Assembly (NCBI RefSeq): GCF_037038585.1
Contig: NC_092523.1
Coordinates: 26,417,501 to 26,481,500, forward strand
From: Patagioenas fasciata
Lineage: Eukaryota > Chordata > Aves > Columbiformes > Columbidae
Direction: 5' to 3'
DNA: 64,000 bases
Position numbers and translations under genes: made by a program. Positions 49,728 to 61,369 of the stretch are shown here, piece after piece; the stretch's first letter is position 1; every line of letters starts with the position of its first letter. The notes beneath the pieces are model-generated. The model saw only the letters and a list, made by a program, of their open reading frames with translations, was not told the DNA's origin and ran no database searches.

Positions 49728-52700
49728 CCCCTACTGCCACTGACTGGGAGCAGCCTTGAAAAATTTAGCTCCTTGTATGAGGTAATTTTATCCTCGGCTG
49801 CTCTAGCAATTCTCTTTTGAAGTCACAACAGATAAGGGCAAGAGTTGTCAAAAAAGGAGAGATGTCTAGTGAACTTTCTGACCTGTCTTTCATCCTGTCT
49901 CAGTTCTCATTTGGTAGAAGATTATGCAGTTGGCAGAAATGTAATCAGTATGGGTTTTCAACATTGTTCGAAGACATGATATTAGAATAAATGTTATTGA
50001 TTTTTCTTGCTGTAGGGGATTAAATGATATCTATGCAAGAAGGCTATTGAACTTTTGCTCCAAAAGAAAAGCAGATAGCCAATTCACTCATCTCAGCATC
50101 TGCATTTGTAGTCATATTCCTTGACCATAATGCATTTAATTCTATGACGTGATATAGATTTAACCCTATTATAAGAACATTATTATATGAAAAGTATGAT
50201 TATAAGAATAAAAACGTATGTTTTATTTAAAGAATATACATCTCTGGGCCAAATCCTGAATCAGACTAGAGCATGATACTACTCAAACTGACCTTGATAA
50301 AAAAATTACTCCAGCTGCAGATGTGATATATACAGAATAACTACTTCAACAGCTATTTTGACTGACAGGTTTCGTAGCTGGTATAAAGCATTCAACTTGC
50401 TATATTCTGATTTTCAGACATTTTACACATTTACTTGTTTAAAAAAGTCCAAAAAAAGGATTACACCTTAGATTTTTTCATCAGCAAACTCTGTAGCTCT
50501 GTTCTATGGATATGTGTTCTATTTTGCTCACACAGAAATAGTGGATGAGTCATCTGTCCCTTTTTGTATATCAAGGCTAGCAGCCAGGGTATAGGCTCTT
50601 CTAGGGCAGAGTTGGTTTATCTATGCTGTCTAGGAGTTGCATCTGCTACGTCTGCATAAAAGTCTCAAGCTCTCTGCCTTTGGTTTCGGAATCTATCACA
50701 TAAGAAAAGGAATGAAACACCATAGGTGTGCAATGCAGATGGATCTTTAATGAAATGGAGATTGAGTGTATAACTAGCAATTAACTACTCAGGGTTTGAA
50801 GATGAAGGTACCAAAGTTCTAGGTATTATTAAGTAATGAGATAGCTGAGAGCATTCTTCTAATTAGGTTAAGTAATATAGCAGGGAAATAAGGTCCTTCA
50901 TCACTCAGTACTAATAGAGAATAAAGTAGTGCAATAACTACAAGAGTTTCCTTTTCATCACTTCTGTATATTGAGTGGGAATGGTCTATCTCATTGAGTG
51001 AGGACTGAATCAGCACTTCATCAGCACTTTGTCAGGCTAGCATCACTCAGCTTTACTCTTTGCCTCACTCAAAGACTTGTGCAAAATCCACTACTGATTG
51101 CAGAGTGCTTCATGCAAGAGAATGCCCTATGTTCACCTGATGTATTGTTGGTTTTTTCCTTGACTGTGCAGTTCAAATGGCAGCTTCAACTTTTTACAGA
51201 ATATTCTATTTTTATGTCAGCCCAGATAAGTAACATTTTCAGGTAGAATTTAAATTATATAGAGCAGCAGTAAATAAAAAGTGTGTCACTTTCCAGTTAT
51301 TTGGAAATGTAAACTGAACATACTGGGAGGGTGCTGGTTTCCCAGTTTTGTTTAACACTTCTTGAGAGTTTCAGTATCATAGTGCATCTCATTCTAGCTT
51401 CCATTCACAGGAATACAATAAAAGATAAAATAACTTTTGACAGAAAGTTTGTTATCTACCAAACATGAGAACTCTATGGTATATCCCAAATCAAAGTGAG
51501 CCTTCATATAACACTGCCCTCTCATTTTATTATCAGGAAGGTAAACTGTGAAGAGTGGATTACAATTTGCATTTTCTCTGCTATTAAATGCAATCCAGAG
51601 TTGCACTTTATTTCACTTATTCTATTATCTTCTTTGTTTGTTTTATGAGTGACAAGTACTTCTGTTGTGTAAAACAGAATGATCCTAGGCTGTAATTAAT
51701 CCATAAAAGGCTGAACCACCTGCTGATGAATATGCAGTAAATTTTGAACTGAGCTAAGTCTAACTGATAGGAGCTTTCTTGCATACAATTTTTTACTTGC
51801 TGATTGTATTTAGCACTAGAAAAATCACCATTTGCAACACTGATGCAAATAAGAAAGAGGTTATGGGTTATTTTGCTGTTTCCTATGACATTCTGGTATA
51901 TTGAAGGTAAGTTTTTGGAAAACAGATCAATTTGCCACACAAAGCATAGCCTGGCACAGAAGGAAGAGCCATGTAATATCACAAGCAGGATCTCACCAGG
52001 TAACTCTTTTATTCTCTGATCAGAAATATGATGAATTACATTTGTAAGAAGCTCAACAGAGTAGAGTTCTTTTTCATAGATCACTAATGCCTTTTAATTA
52101 ACTAAGCTGTAGTTGACATTTGGAAACTAGAAAGGGGATCACTGCATGAATAATCTGCACCTGGCTGTGTTAAATATAAAATGACTGGGTGAGAGATCCA
52201 TGTATGTATGTATATATTATTATTATGATTATGTTATTAGCATCTACCAGTCTCTCTAGCAGTCTAAGGATACACAAGGAATATTTTAGAAATGATGAGT
52301 CAGGGAGTGATGAAAGAGGAAAGAGGGAATGGATAGCAATCTTTTCTTAGAAAAAAGCAAAAACAACCCTTCATCTGCCTGCCGAAGAGAAGTAAACAGG
52401 GTTTTCCAAAGCTCCTACTGATTAAAAGAGAGATGGGTCAGAGTAGATGTAGTAACTTTCATGACAGTCATTGGCTGCTGGTCAACACAACTATTTCTCT
52501 GCAGTATGAAATGCTCTATTGAGTGATGCAGCAGTGATTACAGACAGATGGGACCAGCATGCTCAAACCAGGACTCAGAGCCATGCTGTTTGACAACTTT
52601 TCCACATGACCTGACATATCAAACACCTTCATCTGCCAGCCCTCAGCAAATCCTGCTTTAGTTCACTTCTGGCTAAAGCCATCCTTACAGAATATTCTCA

Positions 52701-52861
52701 CATAGGATACAAACTGCCCAATGATCCTATTTGGATAAGCAACTAAAGATTCAGACATCTTGAACAGTGTGACAATTCATAAACAAAAGAAAAAGCTTGT
52801 TGTCACAAGAGACAATAGGATTTGGGCCCTACAAATAAAGGGGCTGGGTGCTGTTTAAGAC

Positions 52862-52884
52862 TTTTTTTTTTTTTTTTTTTTTTT
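52862..52884. repeat. Poly-T run (23 bp)
   Basis: The longest homopolymer in the window. It would fit the poly-A tail of a minus-strand retrocopy, but the sequence to its right shows no polyA signal or recognisable gene. Confidence 0.95.
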
Positions 52885-55800
52885 GGTAATAGTTCACTGT
52901 GACATTACGGGAAATGGTACCTAAATGAATAGAATTACCACCAAAGTCTGAGTAAGTAGCAGGGTGAAACATTGCCTCTCAAGACAATGAAACATAATTG
53001 AAAAATCCTACACATGTTACTAAAAAACAAGCCCCAAAGAACATTAAAATGTGAGTGTCATTAAGAAAAATAACTATGCAAGAAAAATAACTAGTCATTT
53101 TTTCAGGTATTGCATACATACAATTAAATATAGACAAGTCTAATCATGTTTAAAAGTTCTTTTGGGGCAAGTGACCAAACACCAAACGCCAGCCAGAATT
53201 CTTTCATGTTGATCTACATGCTCTCTTCTCTTATTTCCAGATCTTCTTCTTGTTTTGATTATAACCAGAAAACAGAAAGACCCAGAAAAATTGAGTGTAA
53301 AAATTGAACAAAGTATTTAAACTTGAGAAAAAGTACAATTTTACTGAAGTTCATATCTCATTTTACTCAGTGTATTTCTCCCTGTTGTTAGTGATAAATA
53401 GGTAGAGATAAAATAAACACTGATCAAATGTCAAATAATATTTTTCATAGTCTTACATATAACTGTTGTCACCAAGTAGTAAGTCACCCCTGTTAAGCAA
53501 TAGGAAATTAAATGGTATAACCTAGGGCACATCTTCTTCTAAGAACAGAGACTTATTCTCGGATTTCCAGGGCTTACACATTGTTTAGAATTGTGTAATT
53601 AATATTAACATTCTTTGTCGTGACCCATCTGTGTTCTATTGTTTCATTTCTCTGGTCTTCCACACTACTTACAGACGTCGCTTTTGGCAGACAGATGCTA
53701 TGCAGCTCAACCCATACATTTTTAATTTACTGATGGCAGCATTTCTTTAGGCAACATGCAGCATACTTTTTTTTTTTCCTCTCTCTCACATTAATTAGTA
53801 TCTGTTTGCAAGGTACTTCAGAGAAGTAACAGTAACATTCCAATTTGCCGTTCTCTAACTTCATTTTGTCTAACAGATGCAGAAAATTGATACGAATGAC
53901 ACATTGTGAAACTAGCATTTTTATTTTTGCATTTTGTTTGACTTGTCGATTTCCCAGGTGTTTAAAAATGCTTGTATCTTTCTCATGTCAAAGACACATT
54001 GCATGAACTGTTATGCTGCTGTTCTGTGGGCATAGTTCTCAGAAAGCTCTTCAGGTAAACAGCTGCAAACAGCCAAAGTAGAAAGTCAGCTCTTTTCCTT
54101 TCATGCTAATGTAACACAATCATAAATGCTCACTGGGATAATTTAAAAGCTATGGCGCCCTAGTTTTGCCTAGATCAAACATGCTACTGGAGCCAAAATG
54201 AGTGTAATATGCAATGAAAGTACAGGCCAAAATTTAGAGCTAAATTAAAAGACCTCCAAATGGTCACAGAATTCATGCAACAACAGTGTTGTATGTTTTT
54301 GTAGGCATCGCAACTGTATTCAGTCCTGTCACAACAAACACCATATCTGCCAGAAATAATATTCTTACAGAGGCGGGAAGTTGCAGTTTGACTACTGATA
54401 TGCCACCATGCTTCATAGTTATCAGGTTTTCTGGTGACTGGGTGTGAATTTTAGTGCAAATTATTTACATATAGTCATATACCTCATTACTCTAGTAAAC
54501 ACTTTGTTTCTGATGATTTTTAAAGGAATTCAATCTACATGAAACAGTGCAGGAGGTGAGACAGAAAACTATGATGAGTGGGTACTGGGAGTAAATGAGT
54601 AAAACAGAAGAGGCTATTGGTGGGGGAAGCAAAGGTCCTTCTCTGAGATGATAAAGGTAGCTTAAGTGTCTGTGGATAAACCTTGCTGAGTAAAGTTGAT
54701 AGGGTGAAATTATGTAGAATCCTTGTCAAGTTATGCTGCACAGGTACTTGAAAAGATGAAGCTAACCAAGAGCCAAAAGAATTAGTGGAGATCAAGATCA
54801 TGGCAAATGAGACTGGCTGGGATGCAGATACTCAAAGTAATTAGTTTGCAGAAAATCTCAGATGGTAGTTATGTAAGGCCTGTGTCTGTGAATAAATGGG
54901 ATAGACTTGAGAGGAATAAAATATGAACACTGATCTTGTAGAGGAAATTCAAGAGATAAATACTTGTGGAGAAAAACTGAGTTTATCCATGGGATGCTGG
55001 AGAAAGCTTCCTGCTATATGGATTCACAGAGACATCTTGGAGTGAATGGAAGAGCTGTGATTGTCAATGTTTGGAAAGTTGTCTGGGAGCCTGAAAAGCT
55101 GGTATGATAGTTGTGGAGATTCTCTGCAATGATTTTAAGTACCTCATATTTTCAGAGTGCTTGTCCAGATAATTACGTACTGTGGTCACTTGAATTCACA
55201 GAATTCCTTAACAAACCTACCAGAGAGGGAAACAATGCTTTGAATTCAGCACATTTCAGGCGTAATCTGCAAACAATAGCAAGCTTTGAAGATTTTGGCT
55301 CAGTCTTTTCCCAGCTTAGCTTGTGGTGCTAGTTTGCACCGGAAAGGCAGACCTTATCTGAAATGCTGGCATTATATGTGCTCCATGGCAATACATGGTG
55401 ATGATCTTCAGATGAAAGAATAAGATAAGTATGACACTTTCAGTGAGTAACACATGTCCAGAAACCTGGAAACTATTCACTGCAAATGCTCCTAGCTTAG
55501 ATTTGGGGAGGCCTATCTGTTTAGTAGCGTGACTACTCTGTGGGCCTCACTCAGCCCTGCTGAAAGGTAACAAGGAGGAACTGGCTACTTCTGAGCTGGC
55601 ACTGTGGAAATCTCCAGCTCTCAGCCATTCTTGCAGTCTGTCTGCAGCACAGGCTTGTAATTTTGACCTTTTGTAAATCTTATGAAAAGATAAGGGCTGC
55701 ACTTAAATCAGTCCCTCAGTAGCTGCCAGAAGCGTCAAGAGTGGCAGCGAAGTACTCTGTCTTGAGAGAATAAAGCAGAAAGCGAAAAGCAGAAGAAAGG

Positions 55801-58800
55801 CTTCTGCGTGCCGACAGTGTTGTGGTAAGTACAAATCTCTCCTGGAGGCCTGGGGAAAACTGAATGTTAAAGTCCCCAGAGATCACTTTGACCTGGAAGA
55901 GAGATGAGGAGCAATCGGGCTTGCTGGAGGAGAAGGGAAGCTTAGTCTGCAATCTGATCAGTTCTCTGAAGTCAACAGAAAGGAAAAAGGATTAGGGAAA
56001 CATGACTTTTCAATAATAGCTTGAATTCAGAAGGTTTGGCTAAGTGAGATGAATGGAAGGAAATAGTTATTTTAATACCGTACTGCAAAAACACCCATTG
56101 GTGACCAACATTAATAATAATCCTTTTGTTCATTCTTTATTACAACTTAATTACAAATACCTATATTTTTAACCATATCTGTGGTGATTTTTCTTTCAAA
56201 CCTTGTTTTACCCAGAAGAATATACTCTGGCATAATTTTCCACCAGAAGTTCAGTCCTGACCACAAAGGAATTTTAAGTTTTGCAAAATTTTGGTGTTTT
56301 TTTACCATTGAATTTTCCTGGATTCATCCTCTCATCAGTATCTGACTGGCATAGCCTACTTCTTAAGAAGTGGTATTAAAAATTAATAAGCATCTGTAAT
56401 TAGCATTTGCTTTATGGAGCTGAAGACCCAAGAAGCAAATCAGAGAGCTTACATCTCCTGTAACACTGTAACAGAATTTTGCAGAAGTATAGGTTTCAAT
56501 TTCCTGATCCAGCGATTACATCAAACAAAGAATAATTGTTTATATAGCCACTGGGATTGTTCAGCTGAAAGCCGTTTATCAAACATAGCAGATAATCAAA
56601 CATTTCCTTTCTGTATTGTAGTCTAGGAAATACTGCAGTTTCACTCACTTCATATAGTGAATGCCTTTTGAATAGCAGAGCACTCCCTCCGCCATGCTTA
56701 CTTTTATAGGACTGAATCTTTGTTATCAGTTTGGACTGGCTAAAAAACTCCAAATGTGTCTGGATGATTAGTCAAGCCAATTGATTTAAAATAATCATGC
56801 TAGAGTAATGCTTTCCATGTCTTACAATGACTGATGTACTCAATGGGACAACACCCAAATTCTGATTTTATGTGCTACTTAATCCAGGAGATATTTGGGT
56901 CCAGAGTCACATTTTTTAGATGAGATCATATTATAATAAGGCCAAAAGATAGTATATTATGTTTCAACTGCCTATTTTGGTGTAAGTTCCCAGAGCAGAA
57001 TTTGCAAATGAAGGAGAAAGTTATCGTGTGCCTTGCTAAAACTTGGTTTGCATGTTTCCTGACTGCTGCCTTAAAATTGCACCGGGAGTTTTTTGCTGTA
57101 AATGGCAAAGAACTAAATCTATCTGTCCTAAAAAGTAAATGCATATTATATTTGCATGGTGATTGTGCCGGTTGATGAAAATTTTCTGAAATCAGTTTCT
57201 TTAGCTAGTGCTGTTTAGAAAACTGCACTGACCTGAATTACATGTCAGATTTTTCTGATGGACAGCATCATAAATATTGGACTGGTAGTGGAAGTTTCAA
57301 AATTATTGGAAGTCCAAATTCTGTACAAGCCAACTTTAAAAAGATTACCCATAGTTTATTGTTGCTTGCTTTGTACTTCCTAACATTGTATTTTTCTTGG
57401 TGTCTTTAGGATGATGAGAGCGGAGGATGCTAGCAAATTGAATCACACAGGTCTCTGCAACAATGAAGGATTTTTAAATAATGAAAAAAAAAGAAATAAA
57501 GTCAATTAAATAAGAAATATTCATAATTTTTTTCTTGCTACCACCGCTGGATTATCTGTGAAACACTTTTCAACAGCATTATAAGGACAATATAATAGCA
57601 TTTTGTTAATTAACACCATAATTATATTTAACTTAAAAGGAACATTTCAGGCAGTTACATTAACAGATACAAACCCAGTATTTGATGAGGAGTGCATAAT
57701 CTGAATGTTTTTCACCATACACCAGGATTATGTTTGAGGACTTGAAAAAGAGAAACCACATTTGAACAATTTTGTGACATCTGTTGTTTCCAGGACAATG
57801 TTTTGGCCATTATTACTCCTTGCTCTAATAATTTATTCTGTTACTCTCTAAGAAGAGAGGCAATTGGCTGCTCAAAAAAAGGGATATGAGAGATAATACT
57901 TTGCTGAGGTGTTGTTCGATCCTCTAAATGCTTACATTTTGTCAGCTATAAAATACATTACTGTGGTGACTGTGCAGCATAAGATACTTCAGGGATCAAA
58001 AATACCCTAAAATTTCTTTGAAGCTGCTATGTTTCCTTTGGAAAGAAAAAAAATGAGGTGTACTAATTTAATGAGGACTGTAAGGTATACAAGATTGAAA
58101 GACTCAACTAGTGTAAACAGCTCAACTGTTACCTATCCTAATTTACGCCACATATGCCAGACTACCAAAAGTAGCTTTATTGACATTACAGGATAGTCTT
58201 GGTGCAACTTGTCCGGCTTTGGGTCTCTTCTGTTGAACATGGAGAATAGTTCAAAGAACTGCATGATGTGAGAGGAGATTGCTGGGCACTCATTTTTCAA
58301 ACAACTTCTACTGCCTCCTGTGAACTGCTGAGGACAAAACTATTTTTGGTAGCTCTTGCTTCTTCCTGTTCAGCCTTTGTGGTCAGTGCCCTTGTGCAAC
58401 AAAGAAATGCTTCTCCTTTCCCACAAAGCTATGTAACATTGTCAAGGATCTTCCCAGAGACTCTCTTTTTCTCTGGGAAGAATTTCTTGGAGATGTTGAA
58501 CTGATAAGTGTGAAGAGAGAGAAATAAGGAGTGAGCAAGCAAAAGATAGAAATAAGCATTATATCACAATGTTGTTTCTTCCTGAGAAAAGTGCAGACTA
58601 GGCTAGAATTCCAGGATTATCTTTTGCTTCTGATTTTTAAAGGTTTCACTTATTCCTATCATATACAGAATAAAATAAATAAACTAATAAGAGAATACTA
58701 ATAGACCTTCAAACACTTGATAAATAAAATCCAATTAGGTGTGGACAGATACGGATCTTCTTTCAACTAGTTTGAACACCATAATAAATGCCCTGGCATC

Positions 58801-59816
58801 ATTCCACAGCATTGCTGTGCCTTGTTGAATAGGAACTGCTTTTTTTCCCCAGTCAGTGCCACCCCTGTAGCAGGCACTTTGACTTTAGAAAGTCTACTCA
58901 AGCAGAGGCATCAGGGTCCACGAACCTTAGGGAGATAACCTGTTCTCTTATCTGAGCCTGGGTCATCTGAGAGCGGGCTGTAGCCTGGTTGTATGGGTGT
59001 ATGCTGGATGAACGGTACTAAGGACATTGGGAGGTGAGCTCAGTTGTGGTCTTTGTACCTTCTGAACCTACTGATAGCTGAAGAACTACAAAAAGCAGGG
59101 AGAGGCAGGGTCATACCCTGCACTCTTTTGCTATGGCATTGTAAGTATTTTTTCTGCTTTGAAATGAAAACACTTTGACATTCCTTGAAGAGCAGTCTGT
59201 ACCAGAGGATATGTGGGAAAGCCTGCAGCAGCAGAAAAAAAGGGATGTTATATTGTGTTATTTGAGGAACAGAAAGGGTCACAGCACACATATACATGAT
59301 GTTAGAGGATGGAAAGGCATTTTTTTTTTTTTAACTGTTCGGTCAAGTGATTTGAATGCTGATAATAATGTTATCAAAACCCCATATATTTTTGCATAAA
59401 ATGGCTTTGAATTCTTTAAGATGAAAGGAACAATATAAATCTCATATGCAATATTATGATTACTTTTGTTATTTTCATCTGACACCCCTAAAATTGAAAC
59501 TGAAAAGTTACAAATGAATTACAGACATATATAAATATATTGATACCTTAGGTATAATGTAATCCTACATCTACTTTATGCTGCAGTTGAACAATTTTGA
59601 GCACGCCAGCCTTAAGAAGGTAAACCAGTGCTATTTAACAATCAGCAATACGTGGTGGGTCTGTAGATGAGAGGATAGTTGCCTAGGAGTTAGAAGATAA
59701 AAGAATTCAGGTTCTTGCTGGATCATAGCCCTTCTCTATAACTGTTCATAGCCCCTCAGAGCTGAAAATGAAACAGGAAAAAATGAGATGTTTCATGCCC
59801 TGTGTTGGAACACTCA

Positions 59817-59840
59817 GTATAGGAGCCTGTGCTCCTATAC
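59817..59840. repeat. Perfect 10-bp-stem hairpin
   Basis: gtataggagc, a four-base loop (ctgt), then gctcctatac. The stem is perfect and does not extend beyond 10 bp. It is too short to be a microRNA precursor. Confidence 0.9.
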
Positions 59841-61338
59841 AGCGTTTGGAAATGGATATATTCCTACGGCTGCTGTTTGTGGGGAAGGTGAGTGCCAGAA
59901 TACAGGCAGATAAAATGAACACAAGTGTTTGTGTTATTTTAAAAGCTGAGAAAAAGCAGTGACCTGATAACTTTCTCGGGGAAATCAAAACTAGTATCTA
60001 TATTGGGGACTGTCCCAGACTCACTGGCTACCTTGTTTAGAAGTGCAGCTCTTAATGCTCTCACTTGCAAACTGATATTTGTATCCTTCCCAGCTTGCTG
60101 ATGGTTATGAGGATGATAACTGGTGATATCATACCACTGTCCCAGGGGGTTGCAGACTCCAAGTCCTACAGTTATAGCCCCTGTAATTACCAAAACTGGA
60201 TAAGAAAAAATGTAGTGTTTTTGCAGTAATGTATTTGAGAGAAGGTCAGGATATCCTTTGACTTCAGTGTATGACTTGCACTGTTGTAGATATTTAGTCT
60301 TTATTCTACTGAGCTCCACTAAAATGCATGGTTTTCTGAATTTGATGAAGTTCAAGATCTGAATTTTCCTGAAAATTGATGTAGCGCCAGGTCCATGAAG
60401 ACAATGCAAACAAGACTACAGCCTTAATGTAGTAAAGCATTTTTGGGAGTGCTTAAACTTAAAGTTAAGTGCACACTGTGCTTTGCTGTGTGAGAGCCCA
60501 TGGAGGGTTGGAAGTGCAAACAGTGAGGTGGAAGGGAATGTGATTTATGTGATTTCATACCAAGAGTGCACACTGCAGCTGAGGATCACTTGCGGTTGCT
60601 CCTGTATGTGTAAATAGATCTTATATGCCAAAGAAAAACATTTTATCTTGGTCCATGAGGTCTGTATGTTGGCAGCGGTCATCTGGCCAGTTACTCAATT
60701 CGTACTGAAAAATGTCATTAAACCCTTAATTTAAACCAGGCAACTGACAGTGACAGACAGAAGGGAGTGGTTCACAACTCCATTAGCATTGTACTATGTT
60801 GTTGTGATGGCAAATACTGTAGTTTTCATTGGAACACAGACCTTCAATCTCCAGCTATCTCATTCAAAGAACGTTGCATGTTTTCGTCTAAAGAGTGACA
60901 TGACAAAAAGTATGCTTTTCATTAAAAGCTATAAATTTTGGAAAATATGTGTGTTCTGATTAAGTAGCATGTGGAAAAACCTTGAAACATTTTGGTGATA
61001 GCTTTTAATTTAAAATATTTCAGAAAGTATTCATTACTTTAGTGTACATTTTGAAAGCCTTTTAAAACTTAAAAGCTAGTAAAAGCTTTTCAATCTTGCA
61101 GAAATGAAATGTTTAAATTGATATTATTTTTCTTCTGCGGATTTTCTTCTCTTATGTTTCTGAGTGGAAAATAAAGTAAAAAAGTCCAAAACAGATTGTG
61201 GTCAGAAAATTAGTATAAGACCATAATTCTTCTTGCCACCTAATTACTGATCCTAATTCAAGCTATTAGCTATGTAAAACCAATTATTAAGTGAACAGCT
61301 TAATTCAAATCTTGTAGAAACGCGAGCACATATAAAAC

Positions 61339-61369
61339 CATGTACATGTATGCACATGTATGCATACAT
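61339..61369. repeat. 31-bp alternating purine-pyrimidine tract
   Basis: Strict pyrimidine-purine alternation made of catg, tatg and catac steps, with imperfect tandem copies of acatgtatgc. It is a possible Z-DNA-prone or microsatellite seed sequence. Confidence 0.8.

Noticed and set aside
51617..52084. 155-codon minus-strand open frame
   Set aside because: The composition is that of AT-rich intron, with no domain, and a frame of this length is expected about once by chance in a window this size.
52862..52884. 23-T run as the tail of a minus-strand processed pseudogene
   Set aside because: No polyA signal, coding similarity or target-site duplication beside it.
55716..55952. GDFN in a minus-strand frame, as in CR1 endonuclease
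   Set aside because: A four-residue match without the surrounding endonuclease motifs.
59939..60409. 156-codon minus-strand open frame
   Set aside because: No recognisable motif and no splice or promoter context; a chance frame is the simplest view.
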